A DNA stretch of 64,000 bases, taken from positions 2,284,001 to 2,348,000 of the forward strand of contig NZ_OU015430.1 of assembly GCF_907164845.1 (NCBI RefSeq). The letters run 5' to 3'. The position numbers were made by a program, and so were the translations under genes. Of the stretch, positions 18,943-29,400 are shown one piece after another. A model generated the notes under the pieces. It saw only the letters and a program-made list of their open reading frames with translations. It had not been told where the DNA came from and searched no databases. Source of the stretch: Lysobacter luteus (lineage in GTDB: Bacteria; Pseudomonadota; Gammaproteobacteria; Xanthomonadales; Xanthomonadaceae). The stretch's first letter is position 1. Each line of letters opens with the position of its first letter.

Positions 18943-21338
18943 GGGACCTCCACCGGTTGCGGGCTCGGTTGCGGTTCCACCTCGCGCGCGTCGTCGTCGC
19001 GGCCGAAGCCGAACCAGTCGCGCCAGCTACGGCGCTCCTCCTCCTGGTAGACCGGCTCCGGCGGCTGGCACGACTGGAACGCCGGCGCGAAACCCGCCAC
19101 GAAGGCGAACCGGCGCGCACCGGCGCAGCCTGCGTCAGTGGCGTGCGAACCGACCACCCACTGCCAGTCGAGGCCGTCGTCGCTGACCTCCAGCGGTGCG
19201 CTGGGCAAACGCTTGAAGACGCTGGACCAGACCCGCATGCCACCGGTCGAGCCGTACAGACCGGTCGGCTCGTTCTGGTCGTTGCCGACCCAGACCACGG
19301 CCAGGTGGTCGCCGGTATAGCCGGCGAACCAGCTGTCGCGGCTGTCGTTGCTGGTACCGGTCTTGCCGGCCGCGCCGAGCCGGCCGAGCCCGTCGGACAC
19401 CAGTTGCCGTGCCGTGCCGCTGGAGACGGTGTGCTGCAGCGCCAGGGTGATCAGCCGGGCCGCGATGGCATCGCCTTCCTGGGCGGGCGCGGGTTCGGTG
19501 TCATACCGGTTGAGCGCGCGGCCGTCGGCGTCCAGCACGCCGCGCACCGCGTGCAGCGGCTGGATCTCGCCGCCGGATGCGAGGAACTGGTACAGCTGCG
19601 CCATCGCATACGGGCTCTGGTCGACCGAGCCCAGGATCAGTGCCGGGTTGGGCTTGGCCTCGATCCCCGCCAGCGTGCGGATCAGGTCGGCGATGCGGCG
19701 TGCATCGACCTGCATGCCGACCCGCACCGTGGCCTGGTTGTAGGACCGCGCAAGCGCATCGATCAGCCGGACGGTGCCGTGGCTGCGCCCGTCGGAGTTG
19801 CCGGGGCTCCACTCCTTGCCGTTGCCAAGCGCGACGGTCACCGGCGAGTCGTCGACCCAGCTGGCCAGCGACCAGCGGTCCGGCTGCGCCAGCGCGAGCA
19901 GATAAACGAACGGCTTGAGCAGCGACCCGACCGGGCGCAAGGCGTCGATGGCGCGGTTGAAACCCGGCTGCGACGGCGTGCCGCTGCCGACCACGGCCAG
20001 CACGTCGCCGTTGTGTACGTCGGTCAGCACCAGACCCGCCTGCAAGTCGGGCCGGTTCTTGCTGTCCAGGCTTTCCAGCGTGCTGGTGACCGCGCCCTCG
20101 GCATAGGCCTGGGCCGATGGCGACATGCCCGACATCACGCTCAGGCCCGCACCGACGAGCGCGTCGGCCGGGTAGTCGGTGGCCAGTTGCCGCCGGACCA
20201 GGTCGACGTAGGCGGGGAAGCGGTTGGCCGAGTGGCCCGGCTGGCCGGTGACGCCCAGCGGCGCCTTGAGGGCGCGCTCGTATTCGGCGTCGTCGATCAG
20301 GCCGGTCTCGTGCATCTCGCCGAGCACGAAATTGCGTCGCTCGGTCGCGCGCTCCGGGTGGCGGCGCGGGTCGTAATAGGAAGGCCCGCGCACGATGCCG
20401 ACCAGCAGGGCGATCTGCTCGGTACTGATGTCGGACAGGTCGCGGCCGAACCAGAACTCCGAGGCCGCTGCCACGCCGTGGATCGCCTGCGCGCCGCGCT
20501 GGCCCAGGTAGACCTGGTTGAAGTACGTCTCGAGGATGGTCTGCTTGTCGTAGCGGGCCTCGATCAGCAGGGCGTAGATCGCCTCGTTGAACTTGCGCGT
20601 CCAGGTCTGCTCGGCACCGATGCCCAGCAGGCCGCTGCGGGCGAGCTGCTGGGTCAGCGTGCTGGCGCCCTGGCGGGTCTCGCCGGCCTTCAGGTTCACC
20701 CACGCGGCGCGCATGATGCCGCTCAGGTCGAGCCCGTGGTGATGCGCGAAATCGCGGTCCTCGACCGCCTGCAGGCCGGTGACCAGCAGCTCCGGGACTT
20801 CCTCGAGCTGCACCAGCCGGCGCTCTTCCTGCTTCTGCCCGTACAGGGTCGCGATGCGGGCGGGGTCCAGCCGGGCCGCCTTGAGCGACTTCTCGCTGGC
20901 GACGTCACGCACGCCCGAGACCTTGCCGCCCGACAGCGTCACCGCGACCCGGCGTGGGGCCACGGGCCCGTCGACGTCGTTGAAACCGCGGCTGGAGATC
21001 AGCCAGCGCCCGCCCTCGGTCGAATACGTCCCCGGCCGCACGCCGTCGCCGGGGTGGTAACCGGCGGCATCGAGTTCGGTGGTGAGCGTCCGCTTGTCCA
21101 GCGCCAGCCCCGGCGCCAGCTCCAGCGGCCGGCCATAGACGCGGGTCGGCAGCTGCCAGCGCAACTGGTCGAAGCGCTCGCCGACCTCGTGGTTGAGGTA
21201 CAGCGAATAGGGAATCAGGAACCCGAGGCCCAGCCCGATCGCCGCCAGCACCCAGGTGACCAGGCGTCGTCGCCAGTTCGGACCATCGCCGTGACCTGCG
21301 TCGCTGTCGTCGTGTTCTTCGTAATCGGTTCGGGCCAC
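18939..21338 (-). CDS. mrcB: Penicillin-binding protein 1B (bifunctional transglycosylase/transpeptidase)
   Basis: A 799-residue class A PBP. A cytoplasmic N-terminus precedes one membrane anchor (residues ~27-47). The GT51 glycosyltransferase has EDRDFAHHHGLDLSGIMRAA near 192 and RQGASTLTQQLAR. The transpeptidase has the active-site SLLK near 472, SYN near 530 and KTG near 657 (AAGKTGTSND). The 85-residue UB2H-like segment after the anchor and length match PBP1B rather than 1A. It polymerises and cross-links peptidoglycan in the periplasm. First gene of the mrcB-lipoprotein-yoaA-tsaB operon; divergent from the glycosyltransferase gene. Confidence 0.96.
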   Translation of the reverse strand: MARTDYEEHDDSDAGHGDGPNWRRRLVTWVLAAIGLGLGFLIPYSLYLNHEVGERFDQLRWQLPTRVYGRPLELAPGLALDKRTLTTELDAAGYHPGDGVRPGTYSTEGGRWLISSRGFNDVDGPVAPRRVAVTLSGGKVSGVRDVASEKSLKAARLDPARIATLYGQKQEERRLVQLEEVPELLVTGLQAVEDRDFAHHHGLDLSGIMRAAWVNLKAGETRQGASTLTQQLARSGLLGIGAEQTWTRKFNEAIYALLIEARYDKQTILETYFNQVYLGQRGAQAIHGVAAASEFWFGRDLSDISTEQIALLVGIVRGPSYYDPRRHPERATERRNFVLGEMHETGLIDDAEYERALKAPLGVTGQPGHSANRFPAYVDLVRRQLATDYPADALVGAGLSVMSGMSPSAQAYAEGAVTSTLESLDSKNRPDLQAGLVLTDVHNGDVLAVVGSGTPSQPGFNRAIDALRPVGSLLKPFVYLLALAQPDRWSLASWVDDSPVTVALGNGKEWSPGNSDGRSHGTVRLIDALARSYNQATVRVGMQVDARRIADLIRTLAGIEAKPNPALILGSVDQSPYAMAQLYQFLASGGEIQPLHAVRGVLDADGRALNRYDTEPAPAQEGDAIAARLITLALQHTVSSGTARQLVSDGLGRLGAAGKTGTSNDSRDSWFAGYTGDHLAVVWVGNDQNEPTGLYGSTGGMRVWSSVFKRLPSAPLEVSDDGLDWQWVVGSHATDAGCAGARRFAFVAGFAPAFQSCQPPEPVYQEEERRSWRDWFGFGRDDDAREVEPQPSPQPVEVP

Positions 21339-21475
21339 GGCGTGGGAGAATGGCAGGGCAAGGCCCTCGTCCGGCCGAGTCTAACGCAGCGGGCATGAGG
21401 CACTGTCGCGCCCCGCGGGCGGATTCGGCGCGAGTTCAGCCCACCATTGCCGCCCCCTGCCGGAGCCCGTACTGC

Positions 21476-23578
21476 ATGCCGATGTCCGCGACCCACCTGC
21501 GGTTCCTGATCAATCGCGGAACCGGACTGGTGCGCCGTGGGCTGGCCAGCCTGCGCACGCGCGGATGGCGCGCCTCGTGGGCGCGTGTGCTCAAGCAGTT
21601 CAGGCGCGTCCCGCAGGCGCAGCGGGTCGCGCTGTACCGGCCGGAAGGCGGTCCGTTCGTCCCGTTCGCGGTGCCCGGCAGCACCACGCCGGTGGCGAGC
21701 ATCGTCATCCCGGTGTTCAACCAGTTCGACCACACGCTGGAATGCCTGCGCGCGCTCGCCGAGCATCCCCCGGCGGCCGCCGTCGAGATCATCGTCGTGG
21801 ACGACGGCTCCGTCGACGCAACGCGCGACGCGCTGCCGCGTATCGATGGCCTGCGCACCCTGCACCGAGAAAGCAACGGCGGCTTCATCGCCGCGTGCAA
21901 CGACGGCGCCGCCGCCGCGAAGGGCGAGTACCTGGTCTTCCTCAACAACGACACCGTGCCGCAGCCCGGCTGGCTCGACGCGTTGCTGGCGACCTTTGCC
22001 GAACATCCGCGCGCGGGCCTGGTGGGCGCACAACTGCTCTACCCCGACGGCCGCCTGCAGGAAGCCGGGGGGGTGGTGTTCCGCGATGGCAGCGGCTGGA
22101 ACCACGGTCGTTTCGGCGCCGCCGAAGCCCCGCGCCACGCCTTCGTCCGTGACGTCGACTACTGCTCGGGCGCCGCCATCGCCATACCTCGCGCGCTCTT
22201 CGAACGGTTGGGCGGGTTCGATACCCGCTACGCGCCGGCCTATTACGAGGACACGGACCTCGCCTTCGCGGTCCGTGCCGCCGGGCTGCGAACCCTGTAC
22301 CAGCCGGCCGCGCGCGTGCTCCACCTCGAGGGCGCAACCTCGGGCACGGACGTCACCGTCGGACCCAAATCGCACCAGCTGCGCAACCAGTCGGTGTTTG
22401 CCGACAAGTGGCGGGAGACCCTCGCCCGCCACCCGCAGCCCGATGGCGACGAGGATGCCGCCGCGCTGCACCTGCGGTCACGCACGGTCCTGGTGATCGA
22501 TTCGCTGACGCCCCGGCCCGATCACGACTCGGGTTCGCTGCGGCTGGTCAACCTGATGCGCCTGCTCATCGAGGAAGGCGCGCACGTGGTGTTCCTCCCG
22601 GCGGACCGGGGCTTCGACCCGCGCTACACCCGCCTGCTCCAGCAACTGGGCGTGGAGGCCTGGCACCTCCCGCACGCTCCGCCCATCCCCGCCTGGCTGC
22701 GGGACCACGGCAAGCGGTTCGACAGCGTCCTGGTGTGCCGCCACTACGTCATGCGCGAGATGCTGCCGCTGCTGCGCAGGCATGCCCCTCAGGCCCACCT
22801 GGTGTTCGACACCGTGGACCTGCACTACTTGCGCGAGCAGCGCGCCGCAAAGCTCGCGGGCGACCCGGCCCTTGCGCGCAACGCCGAGCGCACGCGCGAG
22901 CTGGAACTCGACGTCATCCGCCGCAGCGACACCACCTTCGTGGTCAGTCCGGTCGAGCAGGCGCTGCTGGCGCGCGATGTCCCCGGGGCCCAGGTCGAAG
23001 TGCTGTCCAACCTGCACCGCAAGGGGAAGCCGGGGCCGGGGTTCGGTCAGCGGCGCGACGTGATGTTCGTCGGCGGCTTCCGCCACCCGCCCAATGTCGA
23101 CGCGGTGTGCTGGTTCGTCGAATCGGTCTGGCCGCTGGTGCACGCGCGGGCACCGGCCTTGCGTTTCCATTGCGTCGGCGCCGATGCCCCGCCACGCATC
23201 CTCGCGCTCGGCGACACGCCGGGCGTGGTCGTCCACGGCCATGTTCCGGACCTCGCCCCGCTGCTGGGCCGGACCCGGGTGTCGGTCGCCCCGCTGCGCT
23301 ACGGCGCCGGCGTAAAAGGCAAGGTCAACCAGGCGATGGCGCACGGCGTGCCGGTGGTCGCCACCAGCTGCGCGGTGGAAGGCATGCACGTGAGCCCCGG
23401 CGTGGACGTCATGGTGGCCGACGACGCAGGCGGGTTTGCGGACGCAGTGCTGCGGGTCCACGGCGATGAAACGCTCTGGGAGCAGCTGTCGGGCAACGGC
23501 CGGGGCAACGTCACCCGGCATTTCTCGCTGGATGCCGGACGCGAGGTGGCGCGCAAGGTGCTGTTGCGACGGAACTGA
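21476..23578 (+). CDS. Two-domain glycosyltransferase (GT2 followed by GT4-like)
   Basis: About 700 residues. The N-terminal half is a GT-A family 2 enzyme: ASIVIPVFNQFDHTLECL near residue 73, IIVVDDGSVDATRD near 105, LVFLNNDTVPQPGWLDALL near 153 and a catalytic-side FDTRYAPAYYEDTDLAFAV. From about residue 340 a second, GT-B type domain follows (TVLVIDSLTPRPDHDSGSLR, FVGGFRHPPNVDA, VAPLRYGAGVKGKVNQAMAHG). Such fusions make surface polysaccharides or glycosylate surface structures. No export genes or sugar nucleotide genes are adjacent. Either ATG 21476 or 21482 may be the start; neither has a clear ribosome binding site. Confidence 0.87.
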   Translation: MPMSATHLRFLINRGTGLVRRGLASLRTRGWRASWARVLKQFRRVPQAQRVALYRPEGGPFVPFAVPGSTTPVASIVIPVFNQFDHTLECLRALAEHPPAAAVEIIVVDDGSVDATRDALPRIDGLRTLHRESNGGFIAACNDGAAAAKGEYLVFLNNDTVPQPGWLDALLATFAEHPRAGLVGAQLLYPDGRLQEAGGVVFRDGSGWNHGRFGAAEAPRHAFVRDVDYCSGAAIAIPRALFERLGGFDTRYAPAYYEDTDLAFAVRAAGLRTLYQPAARVLHLEGATSGTDVTVGPKSHQLRNQSVFADKWRETLARHPQPDGDEDAAALHLRSRTVLVIDSLTPRPDHDSGSLRLVNLMRLLIEEGAHVVFLPADRGFDPRYTRLLQQLGVEAWHLPHAPPIPAWLRDHGKRFDSVLVCRHYVMREMLPLLRRHAPQAHLVFDTVDLHYLREQRAAKLAGDPALARNAERTRELELDVIRRSDTTFVVSPVEQALLARDVPGAQVEVLSNLHRKGKPGPGFGQRRDVMFVGGFRHPPNVDAVCWFVESVWPLVHARAPALRFHCVGADAPPRILALGDTPGVVVHGHVPDLAPLLGRTRVSVAPLRYGAGVKGKVNQAMAHGVPVVATSCAVEGMHVSPGVDVMVADDAGGFADAVLRVHGDETLWEQLSGNGRGNVTRHFSLDAGREVARKVLLRRN

Positions 23579-23614
23579 GCCCGGGTCAGGCCAACCGAGT
23601 GCGTCGCCTGAACC

Positions 23615-25801
23615 TCACGTCCGCCGCGCCTGTTCCACCCCTGGCAGCGCGGCCAGCTTGCCGAGCAGCGCCGACAGTTGTCCGTAGTCGGAAACGCGCA
23701 GGCGCATCCTGAAGCGCACGCGTGCGCCGCTGCGGCCGGCGTCGCTGCGGATGCCGGCGACGTGCACGTTGGCCTGGGCGATGACGTTGGTGATCTCCTT
23801 CAGCAGCCACTTGCGGTCGACGGCCATGACCTCGACGTCGACCTCGTAGGCGGTGGCATCGACGCCCCACTCCACCGGCAACGAGCGCTGCGGCTGGTTG
23901 GCGACGAGGCGGCGGAACGCAGCGCAGTCGGCCCGGTGCACGGTCACGCCGCGGCCGCGCGTGAGGTAGCCGGCGATCGGTTCGCCCGGCAGTGGCTGGC
24001 AGCAGCGCGCGAGCTGGACCAGCAGGTTGTCGACGCCCTGCACGGTGAAATCCCGTGCACGGGCACGCGGAGCCGGTCGCGGCGCGGGGGTCGGCAGCGG
24101 CGCCTCGGCCACGGGCGCGCGCGACGCCCGCTCGTGCTCGAGCAGCACGCGTGCGACCTGGTGGGCACCGAGGTCGCCCAGCGCCACCAGCACGTGGAGG
24201 TCGTCATCGCCATCAAGGTGGAAACGCTCGCGTGCGGGCGCAAGGTCGGCACCCAGCAGCCCGAGCCGGCGCAGCTCCTTGTCGAGCAGCTCCTTGCCCT
24301 CGGCCTCGTTGCGCCCGCGGTCGAGGCGGTGGAACCAGTTGCGCACCTTCTCGCGTGAGCGGCTGCTGGCCAGGAAGCCGTTGGACTCGATCAGCCAGTC
24401 CCGGCGCGGCTCGCCGGTCTTGGCGGTCATGATTTCCACCCGGTCGCCGCTGCGTAGGCGGTGGTCGAGCGGGACGATGCGGCCGTCGACCTTGGCGCCG
24501 CGGCAACGGTGGCCCACCTCGGTATGGACGCGATAGGCGAAGTCGAGCGGCGTCGCCCCGGCCGGGAGGTCGATCACCTCGCCCTTCGGGGTGAGCACGT
24601 AGACGCGGTCCTCGACCAGTTCGGTGTCGAGTTCGCCGGCCAGGGTGGCCTCGTCGGCCTCGGCGCCGTCGGCGGCGGGTTCCAGCAGCCGGCGCATCCA
24701 GGCGATCTTGCGGTCGAACGCGGCGTCACCGGCACCGCCACCTTCCTTGTACTTCCAGTGCGCGGCGACGCCGAGCTCGGCCTGCCGGTGCATGTCCCAG
24801 GTGCGGATCTGCACCTCGAGCGTCTTGCCTTCGGGGCCAACCACGGCGGTGTGCAGCGAGCGGTAGTCGTTGCGCTTGGGCCGGGCGATGTAGTCGTCGA
24901 ACTCGCTGGGGATCGGGGTCCACGTCGCGTGCACCACGCCGAGCGCGGCATAGCAGGCGGCCAGGTCGTCGACCAGCACACGCACCGCGCGCAGGTCGTA
25001 CAGCTCGCCGATGGGTACGTCCTTGCGCTGCATCTTCTTCCAGATGCTGTAGATGTGCTTCGGGCGGCCGGCGACGTCGGCGGTGACGCCCTGCGCGGCC
25101 AGCGCGGCCTGCAAGGTCTGCCGGACCTGCTCGATGTAGCGCTCGCGGTCGCCGCGCTTCTCGTCCAGCAGCCGCGCGATCTGCTTGTAGGTGTCGGGCT
25201 GCAGGTGGCGGAACGCGAGGTCCTCGAGTTCCCATTTCAACTGCCAGATGCCGAGCCGGTTCGCGAGCGGGGCATGGATGTCGCGGGTGAGTTCGGCGAG
25301 CCGGCGGCGCTGGTCCTCGGGAAGCTGGTCGGCGTGTCGCATCCGGGCCAGCTGACGCGCCAGCAGGATCGGCACCACCCGCAGGTCGCGCACGATCGCC
25401 AGCAGCAGCCGGCGCAGGCCTTCGCTGCCGCCGCGTCGCTGCTGCTCGGCGTGCAGGGTCCAGACCTGGCCCGCCGCGCGCTGGCCGTCGAGCAGGGCCG
25501 CGATGGCCGGGTGGTCGCGTTCGAGCACCGGCGCCAGCCGCGCCTGCAGCGTCGGGAAGGCATGCAGGATCGCCGCGGCCACCGTGTCGCCGTCGGCATC
25601 CAGCCGCTGCAGGGCGTCGAGCATCGCCGCGACCGTGCCTGGCGGATCGGCCGGGACATCGCCGTGTCCGGCGTCGGCCTGAGCCTGCAGGCTTTGCCGG
25701 AGCCCCCGCGGCAACGCCCCGCACGCCGGGTGCCCCAGCACCCCGGCCAGCGCGGATGGCGTGGCGGCGGGCGGCCCGGACAGTGGCGGAGACGGGGTCA
25801 T
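23615..25801 (-). CDS. relA: GTP pyrophosphokinase RelA
   Basis: A 728-residue long RelA/SpoT homologue. The N-terminal hydrolase-like domain lacks the HD and ED residues expected of an active ppGpp hydrolase. The synthetase has GRPKHIYSIWKKM near residue 245, ELYDLRAVRV, and EFDDYIARPKRNDYRSLHTA near 300; the acidic ExDD form is typical of monofunctional RelA. A TGS domain (~404-467, LTPKGEVIDLPAGATPLDFA), a zinc-finger-like CCQPLPG region and a C-terminal ACT domain (~654-728) follow. RelA binds stalled ribosomes and makes (p)ppGpp on amino-acid starvation. Confidence 0.96.
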   Translation of the reverse strand: MTPSPPLSGPPAATPSALAGVLGHPACGALPRGLRQSLQAQADAGHGDVPADPPGTVAAMLDALQRLDADGDTVAAAILHAFPTLQARLAPVLERDHPAIAALLDGQRAAGQVWTLHAEQQRRGGSEGLRRLLLAIVRDLRVVPILLARQLARMRHADQLPEDQRRRLAELTRDIHAPLANRLGIWQLKWELEDLAFRHLQPDTYKQIARLLDEKRGDRERYIEQVRQTLQAALAAQGVTADVAGRPKHIYSIWKKMQRKDVPIGELYDLRAVRVLVDDLAACYAALGVVHATWTPIPSEFDDYIARPKRNDYRSLHTAVVGPEGKTLEVQIRTWDMHRQAELGVAAHWKYKEGGGAGDAAFDRKIAWMRRLLEPAADGAEADEATLAGELDTELVEDRVYVLTPKGEVIDLPAGATPLDFAYRVHTEVGHRCRGAKVDGRIVPLDHRLRSGDRVEIMTAKTGEPRRDWLIESNGFLASSRSREKVRNWFHRLDRGRNEAEGKELLDKELRRLGLLGADLAPARERFHLDGDDDLHVLVALGDLGAHQVARVLLEHERASRAPVAEAPLPTPAPRPAPRARARDFTVQGVDNLLVQLARCCQPLPGEPIAGYLTRGRGVTVHRADCAAFRRLVANQPQRSLPVEWGVDATAYEVDVEVMAVDRKWLLKEITNVIAQANVHVAGIRSDAGRSGARVRFRMRLRVSDYGQLSALLGKLAALPGVEQARRT

Positions 25802-25835
25802 TGCGACGGCTTCATGGCGGCACGGGGGACATGGC

Positions 25836-25841
25836 TACACT
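25836..25841 (+). promoter_or_regulatory. Possible -10 box of the secreted-protein gene
   Basis: TACACT lies 30 bp before the ATG at 25872 in the 70-bp gap divergent from relA. No convincing -35 hexamer is seen at 16-18 bp. Weak prediction. Confidence 0.35.
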
Positions 25842-25871
25842 AGCGAGCAACCGACCGCGGGAACAGTTCAC

Positions 25872-26381
25872 ATGCACATGCATCCGTCGACCATCCGCCG
25901 TATCCGCCCGCTCGTGCTGGGCATCGCCCTGCTGTTGCCGGCGCTCGCATGGGGCCAGCAGGCCTCCAGGATCGAGCAGCAGATGACGCCCGAGCAGTTC
26001 CGGGCGGCAGGCCTGGACCAGCTCAGCGCCGAGCAGCTGGCCAACCTCAACGCCTGGCTCAACCGCACCCTCGACGTCGAGACGACCCGGGCCGCGGAGC
26101 AGGCCAAGCAGGAGGTCGAGGACGAGAATCGCGGCTTCCTGAATTTCGGCTCGAACGAGTCGGTGACCGGCCACGTGCAGGGCACGTTCAGCGGCTTCGC
26201 CAAGGGACGCCAGTACACGCTGGACAACGGCCAGGTCTGGCGCCAGACCGACAGCGCGTCGCTGGCTGGCGTGCAACTGCAGAACCCGGCGGTGGAGATC
26301 AGCCCGAGCCTGATCGGCAGCGCCTGGTACATGAAGATCGCCGGCTACAACACCCGCGCGAAGGTCGAACGGGTCAAGTAG
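25872..26381 (+). CDS. Secreted protein of unknown function
   Basis: A 169-residue protein with a clear Sec signal peptide (RRIRPLVLGIALLLPALAWGQQ; cleavage probably after AWG near residue 23). The mature part begins with a short helical segment (MTPEQFRAAGLDQLSAEQL, LNAWLNRTLDVETT), then a beta-rich half: VTGHVQGTFSGFAKGRQYTL, NGQVWRQTDSASLAG and GSAWYMKIAGYNTRAKVERV. I do not recognise a characterised family; it resembles short conserved xanthomonad periplasmic proteins. It stands alone, divergent from relA and convergent with hrpA. ATG 25878 is an alternative start two codons downstream. Confidence 0.75.
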   Translation: MHMHPSTIRRIRPLVLGIALLLPALAWGQQASRIEQQMTPEQFRAAGLDQLSAEQLANLNAWLNRTLDVETTRAAEQAKQEVEDENRGFLNFGSNESVTGHVQGTFSGFAKGRQYTLDNGQVWRQTDSASLAGVQLQNPAVEISPSLIGSAWYMKIAGYNTRAKVERVK

Positions 26382-26410
26382 GCCGACGGACACGCGTCAG
26401 CTGTCGCGTA

Positions 26411-29400
26411 TCAACCGATCCGCGCCAGCCGCGTCGCCAGTTTTTTCGGTGAGACCCCGCGCGCACCGAGTTCCTGCGCGAACAGGGAGACGCGCAGCTC
26501 CTCGAGCTCCCAGCGCAGCGCCTGCCACTCCGGGGCGTCGGCTTCGCCGCGTGCACCGGCCGCGGCCAGCGCGTCCACGAACGGCTTGAGCTCCAGCATC
26601 CGTGCCTGGTCGCGGGTCGGGTCGCGCAGCGCCCTTTCGCCGCGCAGTGCCAGTGCCTTCAGATAGCGCGGGTAGCCGGCGAGCGCCGAGGCCGGCACGT
26701 CGCGCAGGAACCCGGGCGGCGTCAGCGCCGCGAGGTGCGCGCGCATGTCGTCCAGGTTGCCGCTGGCCCAGCCCATCAGGGGCGACTCCAGCTTGCCCCG
26801 CGCCTCGGCTACCGCGGCGAGGATGGTCTCGGCCTGGTGCAAGCGTTCCATCGACTCGGGGAAGAGCTGCCGCGCGACCGCGTCGCGCCGCGCCACGAAG
26901 GCCTCCGCGTCCCGGATGTCGCCAAGCCCGTCGGCCACCAGCGATGCGAACGCGCCGTCGACGATGTCGCCCCGGAGGCGGTCGCCATCGCGTTCGCCGG
27001 TTTGCCTCGGCGCGGCCGATTCGATCGCCGCGTACAGCAGGCCGGTCCTGGGCGAGACCGGCAACTGCTTGCGGGCCTGCTTGCGCTTGTCGGCCAGCGC
27101 CAGCCACAGCAACCGGCGCACGCCGCGGGGATGGTGGCGCAACGCGGTGTCGCGCTCGGCATGCACCTGCAACGAGACGCTGTCCCCATCGTCGTGCAGT
27201 GCCGGGTAGGCCGGCACGCCGGCGGCACCGGGCACGCTGGCCGGGATCGGCGTGTCGGGGAATTCGACCAGCCCGCGCTGGCCCATGCCGTCAGCCGCAT
27301 GGGCCGCGAATGCACGCGCGGCCCGCTCGCCGAAGCGTGCCCGCAGGTCATCCAGGTCGCGCGATTCGGCCAGCACCGTACGGCCGTCACGGTCATGCAG
27401 GCGCAGGTTGGCACGCAGGTGCGGCTCCAGTGCTGCCTCGTCGAAATCGACACCCGCGACCTCGGCGCCGGTGACCTTGTGCAGGAAGCGCGCCAGCGTG
27501 CCGGTGAAGGTGTCGGCCTCCGGCCCGGGGTGCGCCTCGGCAAACGCACGGGCGAAGTCCGGCGCGGGCACGAAGTTGCGCCGCTGCGCCTTGGGCAGCG
27601 ACTTGATCAGCGCCGCCGCCTTGTTGGCGACGAAGCCCGGCGCGAGCCAGCCCAGCCGGACCGGGTCGAGCGCGTTGAGCAGGTGCAGCGGCACCGCGAC
27701 GGTCATGCCGTCGTCCGGCGCGCCGGGGTCGAAGCGGTACTTCACCGCGAGCCGCGCGTCGCCCAGGCCGATCACCGGCGGGAACCGCGACGCGTCGGTC
27801 TCGTCGCCGATCAGCAGGTCCTCGAGCGACCATTCCAGCGCGGACTTCGACGGCGGCGGCAGCTTGTTGAACCAGGCGTCCAGCGCCTGCGCGTTGTGCA
27901 CGTGCGGCGGCAGCCGGTCCAAATACCAGCGCGCCATCCAGTCCTCGTCGACCACGATGCCGGCGCGGCGCTGTTTGGCTTCCTCCTCCCGCGCCTTCTC
28001 CAGCGTCGCCAGGTTGCGCTTGAGGAACACCGCGCGGGTGTTGATCTCGCCGGTGACCAACGCGTCGCGGGCGAAGATCGCCCGGCTCTCCTCGGGGTAC
28101 AGGCCGCCGTAGTGGATCGGGCGCTTGGGCGCGAGCACCAGCCCGAACAGGCTGACCTGCTCGCTGCCGAGCACGCGACCCTGCGCACGCGACCAGCGCG
28201 GGTCGAAGTGACGGCGGGCGAGCAGGTGCGGCAGCTCGTCGATCGCCCATTGCGGCTCGATCGCGGCGTTGGTCATCGCCCAGACCTTCTCGGTGTCGAG
28301 CAGCGTGGCCGACAGCACCCACGGCGGCGGCTTGCGGATCAGCCAGGAGCCCGGAAACAGCCCGAACCGGCGCCCACGCGGGCCCTCGTAGACCGCCGCC
28401 GGCCGGCGCTCACCCGGGTTCTTCTCGCCCGGCTTCTTCTCGGGGCCCGGTTGACGGTGGCCGATCTGGGTCGGCAACCCGGCTATCAATGCGCGGTGCA
28501 GGTTGGCGAACGCACCGGCATCGAGCTCGGCCAGCGGCGGCCCCTGCTGCCAGCCGAGGTCATCCGCCATCAGCTTGAGCTGGCGGTGCAGCTCACGCCA
28601 TTCGCGCATGCGCAGGAAGCCGAGGAAGTGCTTCTCGCACCAGCGGCGCAACTGCGACTGGGTCAGCTCCTCGTGCGCGTCCTGGTAGGCGGTCCAGAGC
28701 TTCAGCGTGCCGACGAACTCCGAGCTGTAGTCGACGAAATGGGCGTGGGCATTGTCGGCCGCGGCGCGCTGGTCCGCGGGCCGCTCGCGGGGGTCCTGGA
28801 TGCCGAGGAACGAGGCGATCACCAGCATCTCGCGCAGGCAGCCCCGCGCATTGGCGGCGACCAGCATGCGGGCGAGCTTCACGTCGACCGGCATGCGTGC
28901 CATCAGCCGGCCGGTCGCGGTCATCGTGCGGGATTCGTCGACCGCGCCCAGTTCGGCCAACTGCTGCCAGCCGTCGGCGATCGCGCGCGGGTCCGGTGGC
29001 TCCAGGAAGGGGAAGCGCTCGATGTCGCCCAGGCCGAGTGCCAGCATCCGCAGGATCACCCCGGCCAGCGCGGCGCGGCGGATCTCGGGGTCGGTGTACT
29101 CGGGCCGCGACTGGAAGTCGGCCTCGCTGTAGAGGCGGTAGCAGGTGCCCTCCGACACGCGCCCGCAACGTCCCTTGCGCTGGTTGGCACTGGCCTGGCT
29201 GATCGGTTCGATGTGCAGCCGGTCGAGCTTGCCGCGCGGGCTGTAGCGCTTGACCCGCGCCAACCCGGGATCGACCACGTAGCGGATACGCGGCACCGTC
29301 AGCGAGGTCTCGGCGACGTTGGTCGCCAGCACGATGCGGCGCTGCGGGCCGGGGTTGAAAACGCGATCCTGGTCGCGCACCGACAGGCGTGCGTACAGCG

